Assembly: GCA_009746045.1 (NCBI GenBank)
Contig: RPFO01000213.1
Coordinates: 9,864,358-9,928,357, forward strand
DNA length: 64,000 nt
Source: Mesostigma viride
Lineage: Eukaryota > Streptophyta > Mesostigmatophyceae > Mesostigmatales > Mesostigmataceae
Reading direction: 5' to 3'
The notes under the pieces are model-generated. The model saw only the letters and a list, made by a program, of their open reading frames with translations, was not told where the DNA came from and did no database searches. Shown here piece after piece: positions 24,701 to 34,391 of this stretch; position 1 is the stretch's first letter, and every line of letters begins with the position of its first letter. Made by a program: the position numbers and the translations under genes.

Positions 24701-27700
24701 GGCCCCTCTGCGTGACCTTGTGGGGGTCTTATGTTTAATTAAGGGGGTTGGAGGAGGAGAGGCACACGGTTGCTGGATGCCCTGACTGGACCCTTTTTTA
24801 CCCTTCTTTTCCTTGACTTCGCCTGTGTCGTACCTTGTTGGTTGTCTGCGACTTGGACATGATGATCAGCAAATTCCTGACCGTTTACTTCACCGAATCT
24901 GTTTCGTTTCTTGCACGCCTTTACTTTCGGTTGGACGTGCCTTGGTCACGCAACATGCCTTTTCTTTCCGTTTTCTTTGCCTATCTTTTTACTCTTGTGC
25001 CTGTGCTTTCGATTGCGTGCGCCAGAGCTTTGTGGACCGGGGTCTGGTGGAGGGCTGGAATGACCCGCGCTTCCCGACGGTGCAGGGCATCATGCGGCGC
25101 GGGCTCAAGGTGGAGGCGCTGCAGGAGTTCATCCTCTCTCAGGTGGGTCGAGTGAAGGACCCGATAGCGCTATAAAGGATCGTTAGGACTTCATCCTCTC
25201 GCAGGTGGGTCGAGAAGAGATGGGCTATTCTTCTCTCTTCCAATCAGGGCACACAAGGAACTCCTTTGGAAGCAAATGGGGAGCCATCCTGGTGCAGGTG
25301 AGAAGAGAAATGGCATTTCCCCTTTTAAAAATACTGGCATTTCCCTTTCAAGGAAACACCGGTACTACCTTCATCAGGAACCATCCTGCGGCCATCCTCA
25401 CCTGTTCATTCCTTATTATTCGGTTATTTTGTAGATCCTGTTTCAGGTGGGCCGAATGGAGCAGTCTGCTCTGTTCCATCCAAGCTCAGATTCGGGACTC
25501 ATGGAATGGACAGGCTGGTGCAACTGGATTACACTCGTTATGTGGCATGAAAGTAGCCAAAGTGGATGGAAGCAGTTTAATAGTCGGTAGTGTTGCGGGT
25601 GGGCACGAAGTGTGTTTCGTGCAAAATAAAACTTGGTGTGCTCTTTCTGGCCCTGCTGAATTCACACATCTTCTCTTGATACTAGTTCCGAGTAAAAATC
25701 TATCAGCGGCTGCTGAACGAGATTTCCCATCCCAGATAGTGGTATAGTAGGAAACAGTAGGAAATGATCGCAAACATTCCACCCCGTTTCAACCAAGCGG
25801 ACACGGCTATATAAACCAGCTGCTCTATAAATTGCACGTGTTCAACTATGTTATGTGTATGAGCTCCTGCCACCGTATGTGTGCATTTGTGCGCCCTGTT
25901 TGTATCCGTGTGCGGCAGATGCGAGCAGGAACGATGACATGATGGAGTGGGATGAGAGCTGGTCCAATCAACCTATCTAATGTACGCGTGCCCCTTGCTA
26001 TTTCCACATGGGCAGGGCGCGAGCAAGAACAACAACATGATGGAGTGGGACAAGATCTGGTCCATCAACAAGCGCATTTTGGACCCCGTGGTCCCCCGCC
26101 ACACGGCCGTGCTGAACGGGGGCCGGGTAAGGGTCACGTTGGCAAACGGCCCTGAGCAGCCCTTCCGGCGTGTCATGCCAAAGCACAAGAAGTTTGAGGG
26201 CGCGGGCGTCAAGGCCACGCTCTTCTCCAACCGGTGGGTGGTCCTGTCTTGTTGTACTGCATCATAGATAGATTCTTCTCTATCGTATCGTAAGTAGTGG
26301 GCCACGCTCTTCTCCAACCGGTGTGTGGCAGCGTTTATGAACATACTAGTGTCGTATTCCTTGTCTTGGCAGTGTGAGAAATAGACAACGTTCTTCTCCG
26401 ACCAGTCATGGCAACACATAGGAATGTGTAGTACTATAACAGTGTGATCTGGATAGGGGGTGTATTGAGATGCCCATGTATAGGAATGTGTAGTACTATA
26501 ACAGTGTGATCTGGATAGGGGGTGTATTGAGATGCCTATGTATAGGAATGTGTAGTACTATAACAGTGTGATCTGGATAGGGGGTGTATTGAGATGCCCA
26601 TGTATAGGAATGTGTAGTACTATAATAGTGTGATCTGGATAGTGGGTGTATTGAGATGCCTATGTATAGGAATGTGTAGTACTATAACAGTGTGATCTGG
26701 ATAGGGGGTGTATTGAGATGCCCATGTATAGGAATGTGTAGTACTATAATAGTGTGATCTGGATAGGGGGTGTATTGAGATGCCTATGTATAGGAATGTG
26801 TAGTACTATAATAGTGTGATCTGGATAGGGGGTGTATTGAGATGCCTATGTATAGGATTGTGTAGTACTATAAATAGTGTGATCCGGATAGGGGTTGTAT
26901 TGAGGTGCCTGTATATAGGAATGTGTAGTACTATAGTAGTATGATCCGGATAGGGGGTGTATTGAGATGCCTGTTTATAGGAATGTGTAGTACTATAATA
27001 GTGTGATCCGGATAGGGGGTGTATTGAGATGCCTGGCCTGGTCATACTCAACGTGCCTGCATCACCAGAAGGCATACCGTCGCGCCTCCCATCGCGGCTG
27101 TGGTCATGCCTTCCACAATGCCTGCAATGGTTCCAACAACAACGCGTGCCCTGCCAGCACCGCTTTGTGCCCATGCTGCCTGGGGATGGGAGCTGCCTGG
27201 TATGTCCATGGATGTTCTAGGCCTCCCCCCCCCCCCCCCCCGGCTTGCCATGGCCACTTTCGTGGTACTTGCCACCGTGCCCCATCCTCGGTGGGGTGCT
27301 CTACACCCCGCATTATCTGCATCTTTCATACTACTATGCTATTAGCTGCTATTAGCTGCTGTTAGCTGCTATTAGCTGCTATTAGCTGCTATTAGCTGCT
27401 GTTAGCTGCTATTAGCTGCTATTAGCTGCTATTAGCTGCTATTAGCTGCTATTAGCTGCTATTAGCTGCTATTAGCTGCTATTAGCTGCTATTAGCTGCT
27501 ATTAGCTGCTATTAGCTGCTATTAGCTGCTATTAGCTGCTATTAGCTGCTATTAGCTGCTATTAGCTGCCATTAGCTGCTATTAGCTGCCATTAGCTGCT
27601 ATTAGCTGCTATTAGCTGCTATTGGCTGCTATTAGCTGCTATTAGCTGCTAATAGCTGCTATTAGCTGCTATTAGCTGCTATTGGCTGCTATTAGCTGCT

Positions 27701-29685
27701 ATTAGCTGCTATTGGCTGCTATTGGCTGCTATTGGCTGCTATTAGCTGCTATCAAGTGCTACTAGCTGCTAGATTAGCTGCTATTACCTGCTATTAGCTG
27801 CTATTACCTGCTTGCCATGATTACTACCATGATTCTTGCCAGGGTGACGCACCCTCTGTGGGTCGTCGATACCCCACAATGTCTCCCATACTTCAGTGGC
27901 ATGGCGGGAGGACCACCCGGGGAAACTGATTGCGGGAATCGACAGGCGCACTCTTCCTCTGACACCCATGAATGCACCGCAGGATATCAAGAACACATGT
28001 GCAAGAAAGTGCCGCGGCTGTCCCACGGAAGAATTATCCCTGACAGGATGTGTACTAAACACAAACCTACCTGCATGCTGCTGCACTGTCAAGGCTGCCC
28101 TGTCCTGCACAGGTACGGCTGGAGCAAGCAATTGAATTCTCTGTGCTGAACTAGCTATATGCCATGCTTCCGCATGTCACACTACTTGCAATTCTATCGT
28201 GCACAGGATATGGCTGGAGCAGGCGGACGCGCAGCAGCTGGCGGACGGCATGGAGGTGACGCTCATGGACTGGGGCAATGCTATCGTCCGGACCATGGAG
28301 CGCGACGCGTCGGGCGCGGTGACCGCGGTGGGTGCGGACCTGCATCTGGAGGGCAGCTTCAAAACGACCAAGCTCAAGCTGACATGGCTGGCGGAGAGCG
28401 ACGAGCTGGTCCCGTTGAAGCTGGTCACGTTTGACCATCTCATTACCAAGAAGAAGGTGAGACTGTAATGGGATTAGGGAGGGAGGGGTGTATGTTTGAA
28501 TACCTCATCACCAAGAAGAAGGGGGGGGGGGGGGGGGCAACGCTGAGCAGCCGATGAAGCAGTGTGAGCAGGTAAGGGGATGTGCCGATGGAGCAGTGTG
28601 AGCAGGGAAGGGGATGTGCTGATGGAGCTGGCCACCCTGGATCCCACGATCACCCCGAAGAAGGTGAGGATGGATGGTGCAAGGACTTGAAGCGATGGCT
28701 TGAGCGGGCAGGCAGGGGATATGTCACACCACCGGATCACCAGAACAAGGGGAGGGGGGGGGGGTGACGTCCAACCAATTATACATCAAGGTGGGGTGGG
28801 GTGGGGTGGGTGGGGTGGGGTGGGGTGGGGTGGGGTGGGGTGGGGTGGGTGGGGTGGGGTGGGGTGGGGGGGCGGGGCGGGGCGGGGCGGGGCGGGTGTT
28901 CATCTGTTTGCCACGAAGAAGTGAGTGGGAGGTTGTATGTGCGACCTCCCTGTTACCGCCTCAAAAGGTGGATGCCAGGGTGGGACCATGGGTGACTGGC
29001 TGTTTGAGGCAAACATATCCCAGAAGAAGACGTGTCCAGTGGGAGGGGGTAGAGGGGGAAGGGGGGGGGATATAATCATTGGCTTTAAGGGGAAAGGGTT
29101 GGAGATAAAAAATATGAAAATAAAGAAGGGAGGGAAAGGATGTTGGGTCGTACATTGTTCACAACACCTGAGAGCCTGCTTGGTTTTGGTCCCCATCTGC
29201 ATTTTCTAGCACATTGACTTTCCTTGGTTTGGCCCCCACCCTTCAGCAAACTAAATTAAACTCATCAACCCTCCTCTGGATGGGTCTTTTCACCTGCACG
29301 TCCCCCCAGTCATAATATCCAGCCGCATTCTCCAACCCATACCTCGGCCCGCCCGCCATGCCCCTAACCCATGTACTACACCCCTGGCCTACCACGCCCC
29401 TTACCCACCTACCACGCCCACCTACCACACCCCTACCACACACCCCGCCACATCCCTGGCCCTGGCCCGCCCGCCCAGATCGAGGAGGGCGATGACGTGG
29501 AGGCGTTCCTCAACCCGGTGACCAAGATCGAGGAGGACGCGCTGGGCGACGCCAACATGCGCAACCTGCAGGCCAACGACTGCCTGCAGCTGGAGCGCAA
29601 GGGCTATTACCGCGTCGACCGGCCGTACGTGCGCGACGGAGAGCCCATCATCTTGTTCAACATCCCCGATGGGCGCGGCCGCTAG
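18705..29685 (+). CDS. Glutamyl-tRNA synthetase, cytosolic type (11 exons)
   Basis: Exons: 18705-18847, 19530-19623, 20074-20230, 20667-20905, 21509-21793, 23166-23392, 24052-24298, 25026-25142, 26016-26233, 28207-28456, 29479-29685. All phases agree and give 727 aa. The enzyme charges tRNA(Glu) with glutamate (EC 6.1.1.17). The N-terminus ([34 protein letters not shown]) is the GST-like interaction domain of eukaryotic GluRS. A Gly/Ala linker ends near residue 200. The catalytic part has [14 protein letters not shown] (HIGH at 235-238), [29 protein letters not shown], and the KMSKS equivalent LSKRK at 458-462, at the very end of exon 7. The anticodon-binding β-barrels follow to the C-terminus. 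The Met start at 18705 is the first in frame. Introns are large, satellite-filled, and full of copies of adjoining exon edges (see findings). Confidence 0.93.
21853..22130 (+). repeat. 24-bp minisatellite in GluRS intron 5
   Basis: There are about 11.5 copies of the 24-bp unit ATGTTTGACAAACAGGTAGAAGGG, differing only at one A/G position. The unit resembles the end of exon 5 with its donor (ATGTGCGACAAG then GT). It also continues as looser copies near 22146-22172 and 22241-22258. The multiple open frames across it are by-products of the 24-bp period. Confidence 0.95.
22376..22775 (+). repeat. (GGGC)n microsatellite, about 400 bp, GluRS intron 5
   Basis: A near-pure GGGC tract with scattered GGC, GGGT and GCAG variants. 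The G-rich strand is the sense strand, so both the DNA and the pre-mRNA could form G-quadruplexes. The Gly/Arg/Ala-rich and Pro/Ala/Arg-rich open frames on the two strands are artefacts of composition. Confidence 0.97.
24266..24634 (+). repeat. 84-bp minisatellite reiterating exon 7 end and donor
   Basis: The last bases of exon 7 (CTGCTCTCCAAGCGCAAG, CTGCAG) with the following GTGAGGG donor recur at exactly 84-bp spacing. Donor positions are 24299, 24383, 24467, 24551 and 24635. Copies 1 to 4 are followed by GTGAGGG, and the fifth by GTGGTT. The intervening 50 bases are near-identical in each unit. Use of any downstream donor would add 28 codons per unit and include an in-frame TGA. Confidence 0.96.
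26421..27030 (+). repeat. 62-bp minisatellite in GluRS intron 9
   Basis: About ten copies of a 62-bp unit beginning GGAATGTGTAGTACTATA and ending GAGATGCC(C/T)ATGTATA. Copies diverge a little towards the 3' side, where CTGG becomes CCGG. Confidence 0.93.
27340..27800 (+). repeat. 10-bp minisatellite (ATTAGCTGCT)n in GluRS intron 9
   Basis: About 45 tandem copies of the decamer ATTAGCTGCT, with single-base variants (ATTGGCTGCT, GTTAGCTGCT, ATTAGCTGCC) concentrated towards the ends. Confidence 0.96.
28790..28905 (+). repeat. (GGGGT)n / (GGGGC)n tract in GluRS intron 10
   Basis: A pentanucleotide GGGGT array passes into GGGGC at its 3' end. It lies among several poly-G runs (28520-28537, 28750-28764). 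Confidence 0.93.
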
Positions 29686-30437
29686 ATCAGTTGTTGGTGC
29701 CCATGGGAGCCCCTTGTATGGCATGGCTGTATAGTGACCGCGTAGAACCTCTTGTGTGGACGGGCGCAGTCGCTATACTTGGAAACATGGGTGCCGGGTA
29801 GTGAGATTAAGCATCAAAGTGCCCAATTAAGCCGCTTGTATTAAGTGGCTGTATTGTGACCCTGTAGGGCCCTGTGCGTCAATGGGCGCGGTTGCGTGTG
29901 AGCCTCATGAAGGAGCCCAAGGCAGGCATCTGGACCACTGGCTAGACCAAGGAATCCGTGAACGGTCGTATCGTCACGTACTCTGTTTGCAGCAGGCCTA
30001 CATGGCAACCTTGGTGGAGGCAGCATTGGTGGCAGTGCCACCTTGGACCTCAATTAATTTGCAAGCATTTGGCATGCATGCAGGAGACATGTCATGTCCA
30101 GACCAGTGTCTATACTGGTTTCGCCTTTGCAAATTGTCCCCGAACATCCCTTTGTTGGGGGGCAGGCACCTAATGATCTGCAGCATTTTTGCTGAAATGA
30201 TGGCCTGGACCCGCTGGTTGCTCTTGGCTTGTTTTCGTTTGTTGTGGAGGGGGCAGCAGTGGCTCAGCGGCCAGTAGCACATAAAAATGCACGGGCGGCA
30301 TGCCCGCTATTACAGCTGGCTGCTGGCTATTCCACCATTAAATAAATTTACAGTTCTAAAGAGACAATATTGCAGTACTCCTAGGACGTGTGTAGTACTC
30401 CTACACACAGATCTCGAGTGATTTATCTAGTACCAAA
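29686..30437. other. GluRS 3' flank; no further gene
   Basis: This holds the 3' UTR of the synthetase gene and about 500 bp of unique sequence. No frame with a recognisable product was found before the LINE ORF1 fragment. Confidence 0.45.
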
Positions 30438-31498
30438 TCCGAAAGGATGATCTAGCAGGATGGTCCCGCCCCTCGGAACCGCGCTTTCGGTTCCACCCTT
30501 TCAAGGTCGATGATCACGACTGGAACAACATGTCTCCTGACGATGCTATGGACTGCATCTTCTTCGGGGACTACGCCTCGCTTTACGACCTGTGCCTCCA
30601 TCTCTCCGACCAAGGTCGCCTCCTCTGCAGCAACGGCAGCCCCTGGCTTTCCTCCGGCGCCATGCTTGGCTGCACCCGCCCCGAACTCCAGCACGCCGTC
30701 CTCAACTCCCTTCTTCAGCGCTCTGACGGCGAGATCTGGGCTCCATCCATCTGCGCATCCACCCTCCGTTCCATCCTCACGGAAGCCTTTCAGCAGCACG
30801 TGACCCCCCTTGCTGCCGACATTTCAGCAATCGGCGGCACGCTGACTGCTGAACTTCCTCACATTTCCACCGCCGCCGCCTCCACCTCCACCGCCGTTTC
30901 CGCCTTCACTGCCGACATCAAAGCCCAGCTCCTCGACCTCGACCAACGCCTTGAAGCCACCGCCACCGCCCTTGAGAGCTTGCATGACACCGCCGGCCTC
31001 ACCGCCCAAGCGGTGCAGGAAATCGCTGCCCAGCCGGCACCTGCTGGCCCGGCCAGTGATGTTCCCTCCACCTGGGCGGACTTGCTTAAGCAGCACACCA
31101 CCTCCACCACCTCCACCATCTCGGCACAACTCAAGCAACAAGCCCTCGACCTTCGCGAGGAAACCGACATCGCCCGGCGCAGCCACAATGTCATCGTCAA
31201 GCACTTCGACCAGCCGGCAGGTGAGACCTCCACGACCCTTCTTGAGGCATTTAAGCGCGACATTCTTGCCCCCATGCTACTCACTGGTGAGCTGGACATG
31301 TCGGCTGTCCGCCTCCCCCGCGCGCGGGGGAAGGCTGGCCCGGCACCCGTGCTCCTCACCTTTAAGTACATGGCGGACAAGCTGTCGTTCCTTAAATGCC
31401 GCAAGAAGCTCTCGAGGACTCGCTTCACGCTGGACGACGACTTGACCCTGGCCCAGCAACAGCTAGTCCTGCCAGGGGCCACGTGGCAGATTGGGTAA
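30438..31498 (+). pseudogene. LINE ORF1-like protein (coiled coil + RNA-binding fold), truncated copy
   Basis: The frame is open from about 30438; the first ATG, at 30530, gives 322 aa. The N-terminal part is unlike known domains. The middle (about 95-190) is Ala/Thr/Ser-rich and probably helical or coiled. The C-terminal part (RRSHNVIVKHFDQPAGE, AVRLPRARGKAGPAPVLL, FLKCRKKLSRTRFTLDDDLT) follows the pattern of the RRM-like domain of L1-type ORF1 proteins, which bind the element's RNA. There is no ATG at the open start and no ORF2 downstream. The last residues run into the 3' end of an opposite-strand gene fragment, so both ends look truncated. A second, more broken ORF1 of similar layout lies at 36190-37050. 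Confidence 0.6.
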
Positions 31499-31750
31499 CT
31501 CTACACCTGGGCATGCGCAAAGCGCAGCTCGCACCTCATCTAACCCTACTATTTCATCGTCCCCGTCTGTGTAGAGCACATGGACCATGTTGTGCTCCTT
31601 ATTAAACGCCGTCACATGGGCATGATACCGCTTCTCCCCTGAGTTTGGGCCTGAAAATATCTTGCATACCGGGGTCCCCACCAACCATTCCGGCTCGTGC
31701 ACGTCCATGACATGCGATTTGAAAAGTGCCATCGCCGTCTTCTCCGCCAT
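31463..31750 (-). CDS. Tudor/SH3-like small protein or transposon fragment
   Basis: An open frame of 95 codons. The segment VGTPVCKIFSGPNSGEK followed by YHAHVTAFNKEHNMVHVLY and TDGDDEIVGLDEV resembles the small Tudor/SH3-like barrel ('V-Y-DGD-E-hydrophobic') found in algal nuclear and transposon-encoded proteins. No catalytic domain follows. It may be the first exon of a gene, or the start of a DNA-transposon protein cut off by the LINE fragment with which it overlaps tail-to-tail by 36 bp. The function is not known. Confidence 0.4.
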   Translation of the reverse strand: MAEKTAMALFKSHVMDVHEPEWLVGTPVCKIFSGPNSGEKRYHAHVTAFNKEHNMVHVLYTDGDDEIVGLDEVRAALCACPGVELPNLPRGPWQD

Positions 31751-31802
31751 CGCTGATTCCGTTTTCTGTGCTTATTCCGTTTTCCCACCCCTCATGTTTC
31801 GC

Positions 31803-32894
31803 GCACATACGAAAAGGACTTGAATTTCCTTGCTAACAGGTCGGTCTCGGCAATTCATCTTGCATTCACTGGAATTCATTCATCGAAGCCCCGAGACTGC
31901 CCGTCCAGTCTGAACATACGAAAAGGACTTGAATTTCCTTGCTAACAGGTCGGTCTCGGCAATTCATCTTGCATTCACTGGAATTCACTCATCGAAGCCC
32001 CGAGACTGCCCGTCCAGTCTGAACATACGAAAAGGACTTGAATTTCCTTGCTAACAGGTCGGTCTCGGCAATTCATCTTGCATTCACTGGAATTCACTCA
32101 TCGAAGCCCCGAGACTGCCCGTCCAGTCTGAACATACGAAAAGGACTTGAATTTCCTTGCTAACAGGTCGGTCTCGGCAATTCATCTTGCATTCACTGGA
32201 ATTCACTCATCGAAGCCCCGAGACTGCCCGTCCAGTCTGAACATACGAAAAGGACTTGAATTTCCTTGCTAACAGGTCGGTCTCGGCAATTCATCTTGCA
32301 TTCACTGGAATTCACTCATCGAAGCCCCGAGACTGCCCGTCCAGTCTGAACATACGAAAAGGACTTGAATTTCCTTGCTAACAGGTCGGTCTCGGCAATT
32401 CATCTTGCATTCACTGGAATTCACTCATCGAAGCCCCGAGACTGCCCGTCCAGTCTGAACATACGAAAAGGACTTGAATTTCCTTGCTAACAGGTCGGTC
32501 TCGGCAATTCATCTTGCATTCACTGGAATTCACTCATCGAAGCCCCGAGACTGCCCGTCCAGTCTGAACATACGAAAAGGACTTGAATTTCCTTGCTAAC
32601 AGGTCGGTCTCGGCAATTCATCTTGCATTCACTGGAATTCACTCATCGAAGCCCCGAGACTGCCCGTCCAGTCTGAACATACGAAAAGGACTTGAATTTC
32701 CTTGCTAACAGGTCGGTCTCGGCAATTCATCTTGCATTCACTGGAATTCACTCATCGAAGCCCCGAGACTGCCCGTCCAGTCTGAACATACGAAAAGGAC
32801 GAATTTCCTTGCTAACAGGTCGGTCTCGGCAATTCATCTTGCATTCACTGGAATTCATTCATCGAAGACCCGAGACTGCCCGTCCAGTCTGAAC
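31803..32894 (+). repeat. 109-bp tandem array (10 copies)
   Basis: The unit from ACATACGAAAAGGACTTG to CCGTCCAGTCTGA recurs every 109 bp (for example 31912, 32021, 32130). Copies are almost identical. The last has a 3-base loss (GGACGAATTT for GGACTTGAATTT) and a few substitutions, and the first has one T for C. No coding role is apparent. Confidence 0.96.
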
Positions 32895-33117
32895 TTCATA
32901 CTACCGTTGTACGAAATTCAGACTGCACGAACCTCGAGGATTGTCAATGAATGCCCATGAATTTCATTTGGTCGCACAAAAATGTTTTATTCAAGAGAAC
33001 AGTGGCAATGGCATCAAACTGCATTGTTTTCCTTTCATTTGTCACCTTTTGAGCTGTAAACAGTCTATTTTGATGGTCTACATGCTGCTTACAAGTTTCC
33101 AGCCTGATCTGAGTTCA

Positions 33118-34290
33118 TTTGTTCAATATTCATATTTGTTTCATGTAAGATAACCGAGAAAATGACGAAAAACTGCACATGTATGCTGTCACGTGTCACC
33201 ATTTGAGCTCAGAATGAGCCCAATTTTTGTGGGTGGTCTATTTTCATGGTCTAGATGCTGCCTGCAAGAATCCAGCCTGAATGAGTTCATTTGTTCACTG
33301 TTCATATTTGTTTCATGTAAGAAAAGGGGGAAAATGACGAAAAACTGCACATGTATGCTGTCACATGTCACCATTTGAGCTCAGAATGAGCCCAATTTTT
33401 GTGGGTGGTCTATTTTCATGGTCTAGATGCTGCCTGCAAGAACCAGCCTGATATGAGTTCATTTGTTCACTATTCATATTTGTTTCATGTAAGAAAAGGG
33501 GGAAAATGACGAAAAACTGCACATGTATGCGGTCAAATGTCACCATTTGAGCTCAGAATGAGCCCAATTTTTGTGGGTGGTCTATTTTCATGGTCTAGAT
33601 GCTGCCTGCAAGAACCCAGCCTGATATGAGTTCATTTGTCACTGTTCATATTTGTTTCATGTAAGAAAAGGGGGAAAATGACGAAAAACTGCACATGTAT
33701 GCTGTCACATGTCACCATTTGAGCTCAGAATGAGCCCAATTTTTGTGGGTGGTCTATTTTCATGGTCTAGATGCTGCCTGCAAGAATCCAGCCTGATATG
33801 AGTTCATTTGTTCACTATTCATATTTGTTTCATGTAAGAAAAGGGGGAAAATGACGAAAAACTGCACATGTATGCGGTCAATGTCACCATTTGAGCTCAG
33901 AATGAGCCCAATTTTTGTGGGTGGTCTATTTTCATGGTCTAGATGCTGCCTGCAAGAACCCAGCCTGATACGAGTTCATTTGTCCACTGTTCATATTTGT
34001 TTCATGTAAGAAAAGGGGGAAAATGACGAAAAACTGCACATGTATGCTGTCACATGTCACCATTTGAGCTCAGAATGAGCCCAATTTTTGTGGGTGGTCT
34101 ATTTTCATAGTCTAGATGCTGCCTGCAAGAATCCAGCCTGATATGAGTTCATTTGTTCACTATTCATATTTGTTTCATGTAAGAAAAGGGGGAAAATGAC
34201 GAAAAACTGCACATGTATGCTGTCACATGTCACCATTTGAGCTCAGAATGAGCCCAATTTTTGTGGGTGGTCTATTTTCATGGTCTGAAG
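33118..34290 (+). repeat. About 171-bp tandem array (7 copies)
   Basis: The unit contains GTCACCATTTGAGCTC, AATGAGCCCAATTTTTG, CCAGCCTGATATGAG, TTCATTTGTTCAC and GACGAAAAACTGCAC. The period is about 171 bp with one- to three-base indels, and copies differ at a few per cent of sites. Four blocks (GTCACCA, CCAGCCTGA, TGAGTTCATTT, GAAAAACTGCA) recur in the same order in the about 184-bp subrepeats of the adjoining inverted-repeat arm, so the two families are probably related. Confidence 0.93.
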
Positions 34291-34391
34291 GCTGGATGAC
34301 CCCTGCTTTATTGACAAATATAAGGATTTAATCACATGTGGAAAAATTGAGTAAAATTTATGAAATTGAGCAAACACTTATGAATCCCCTC

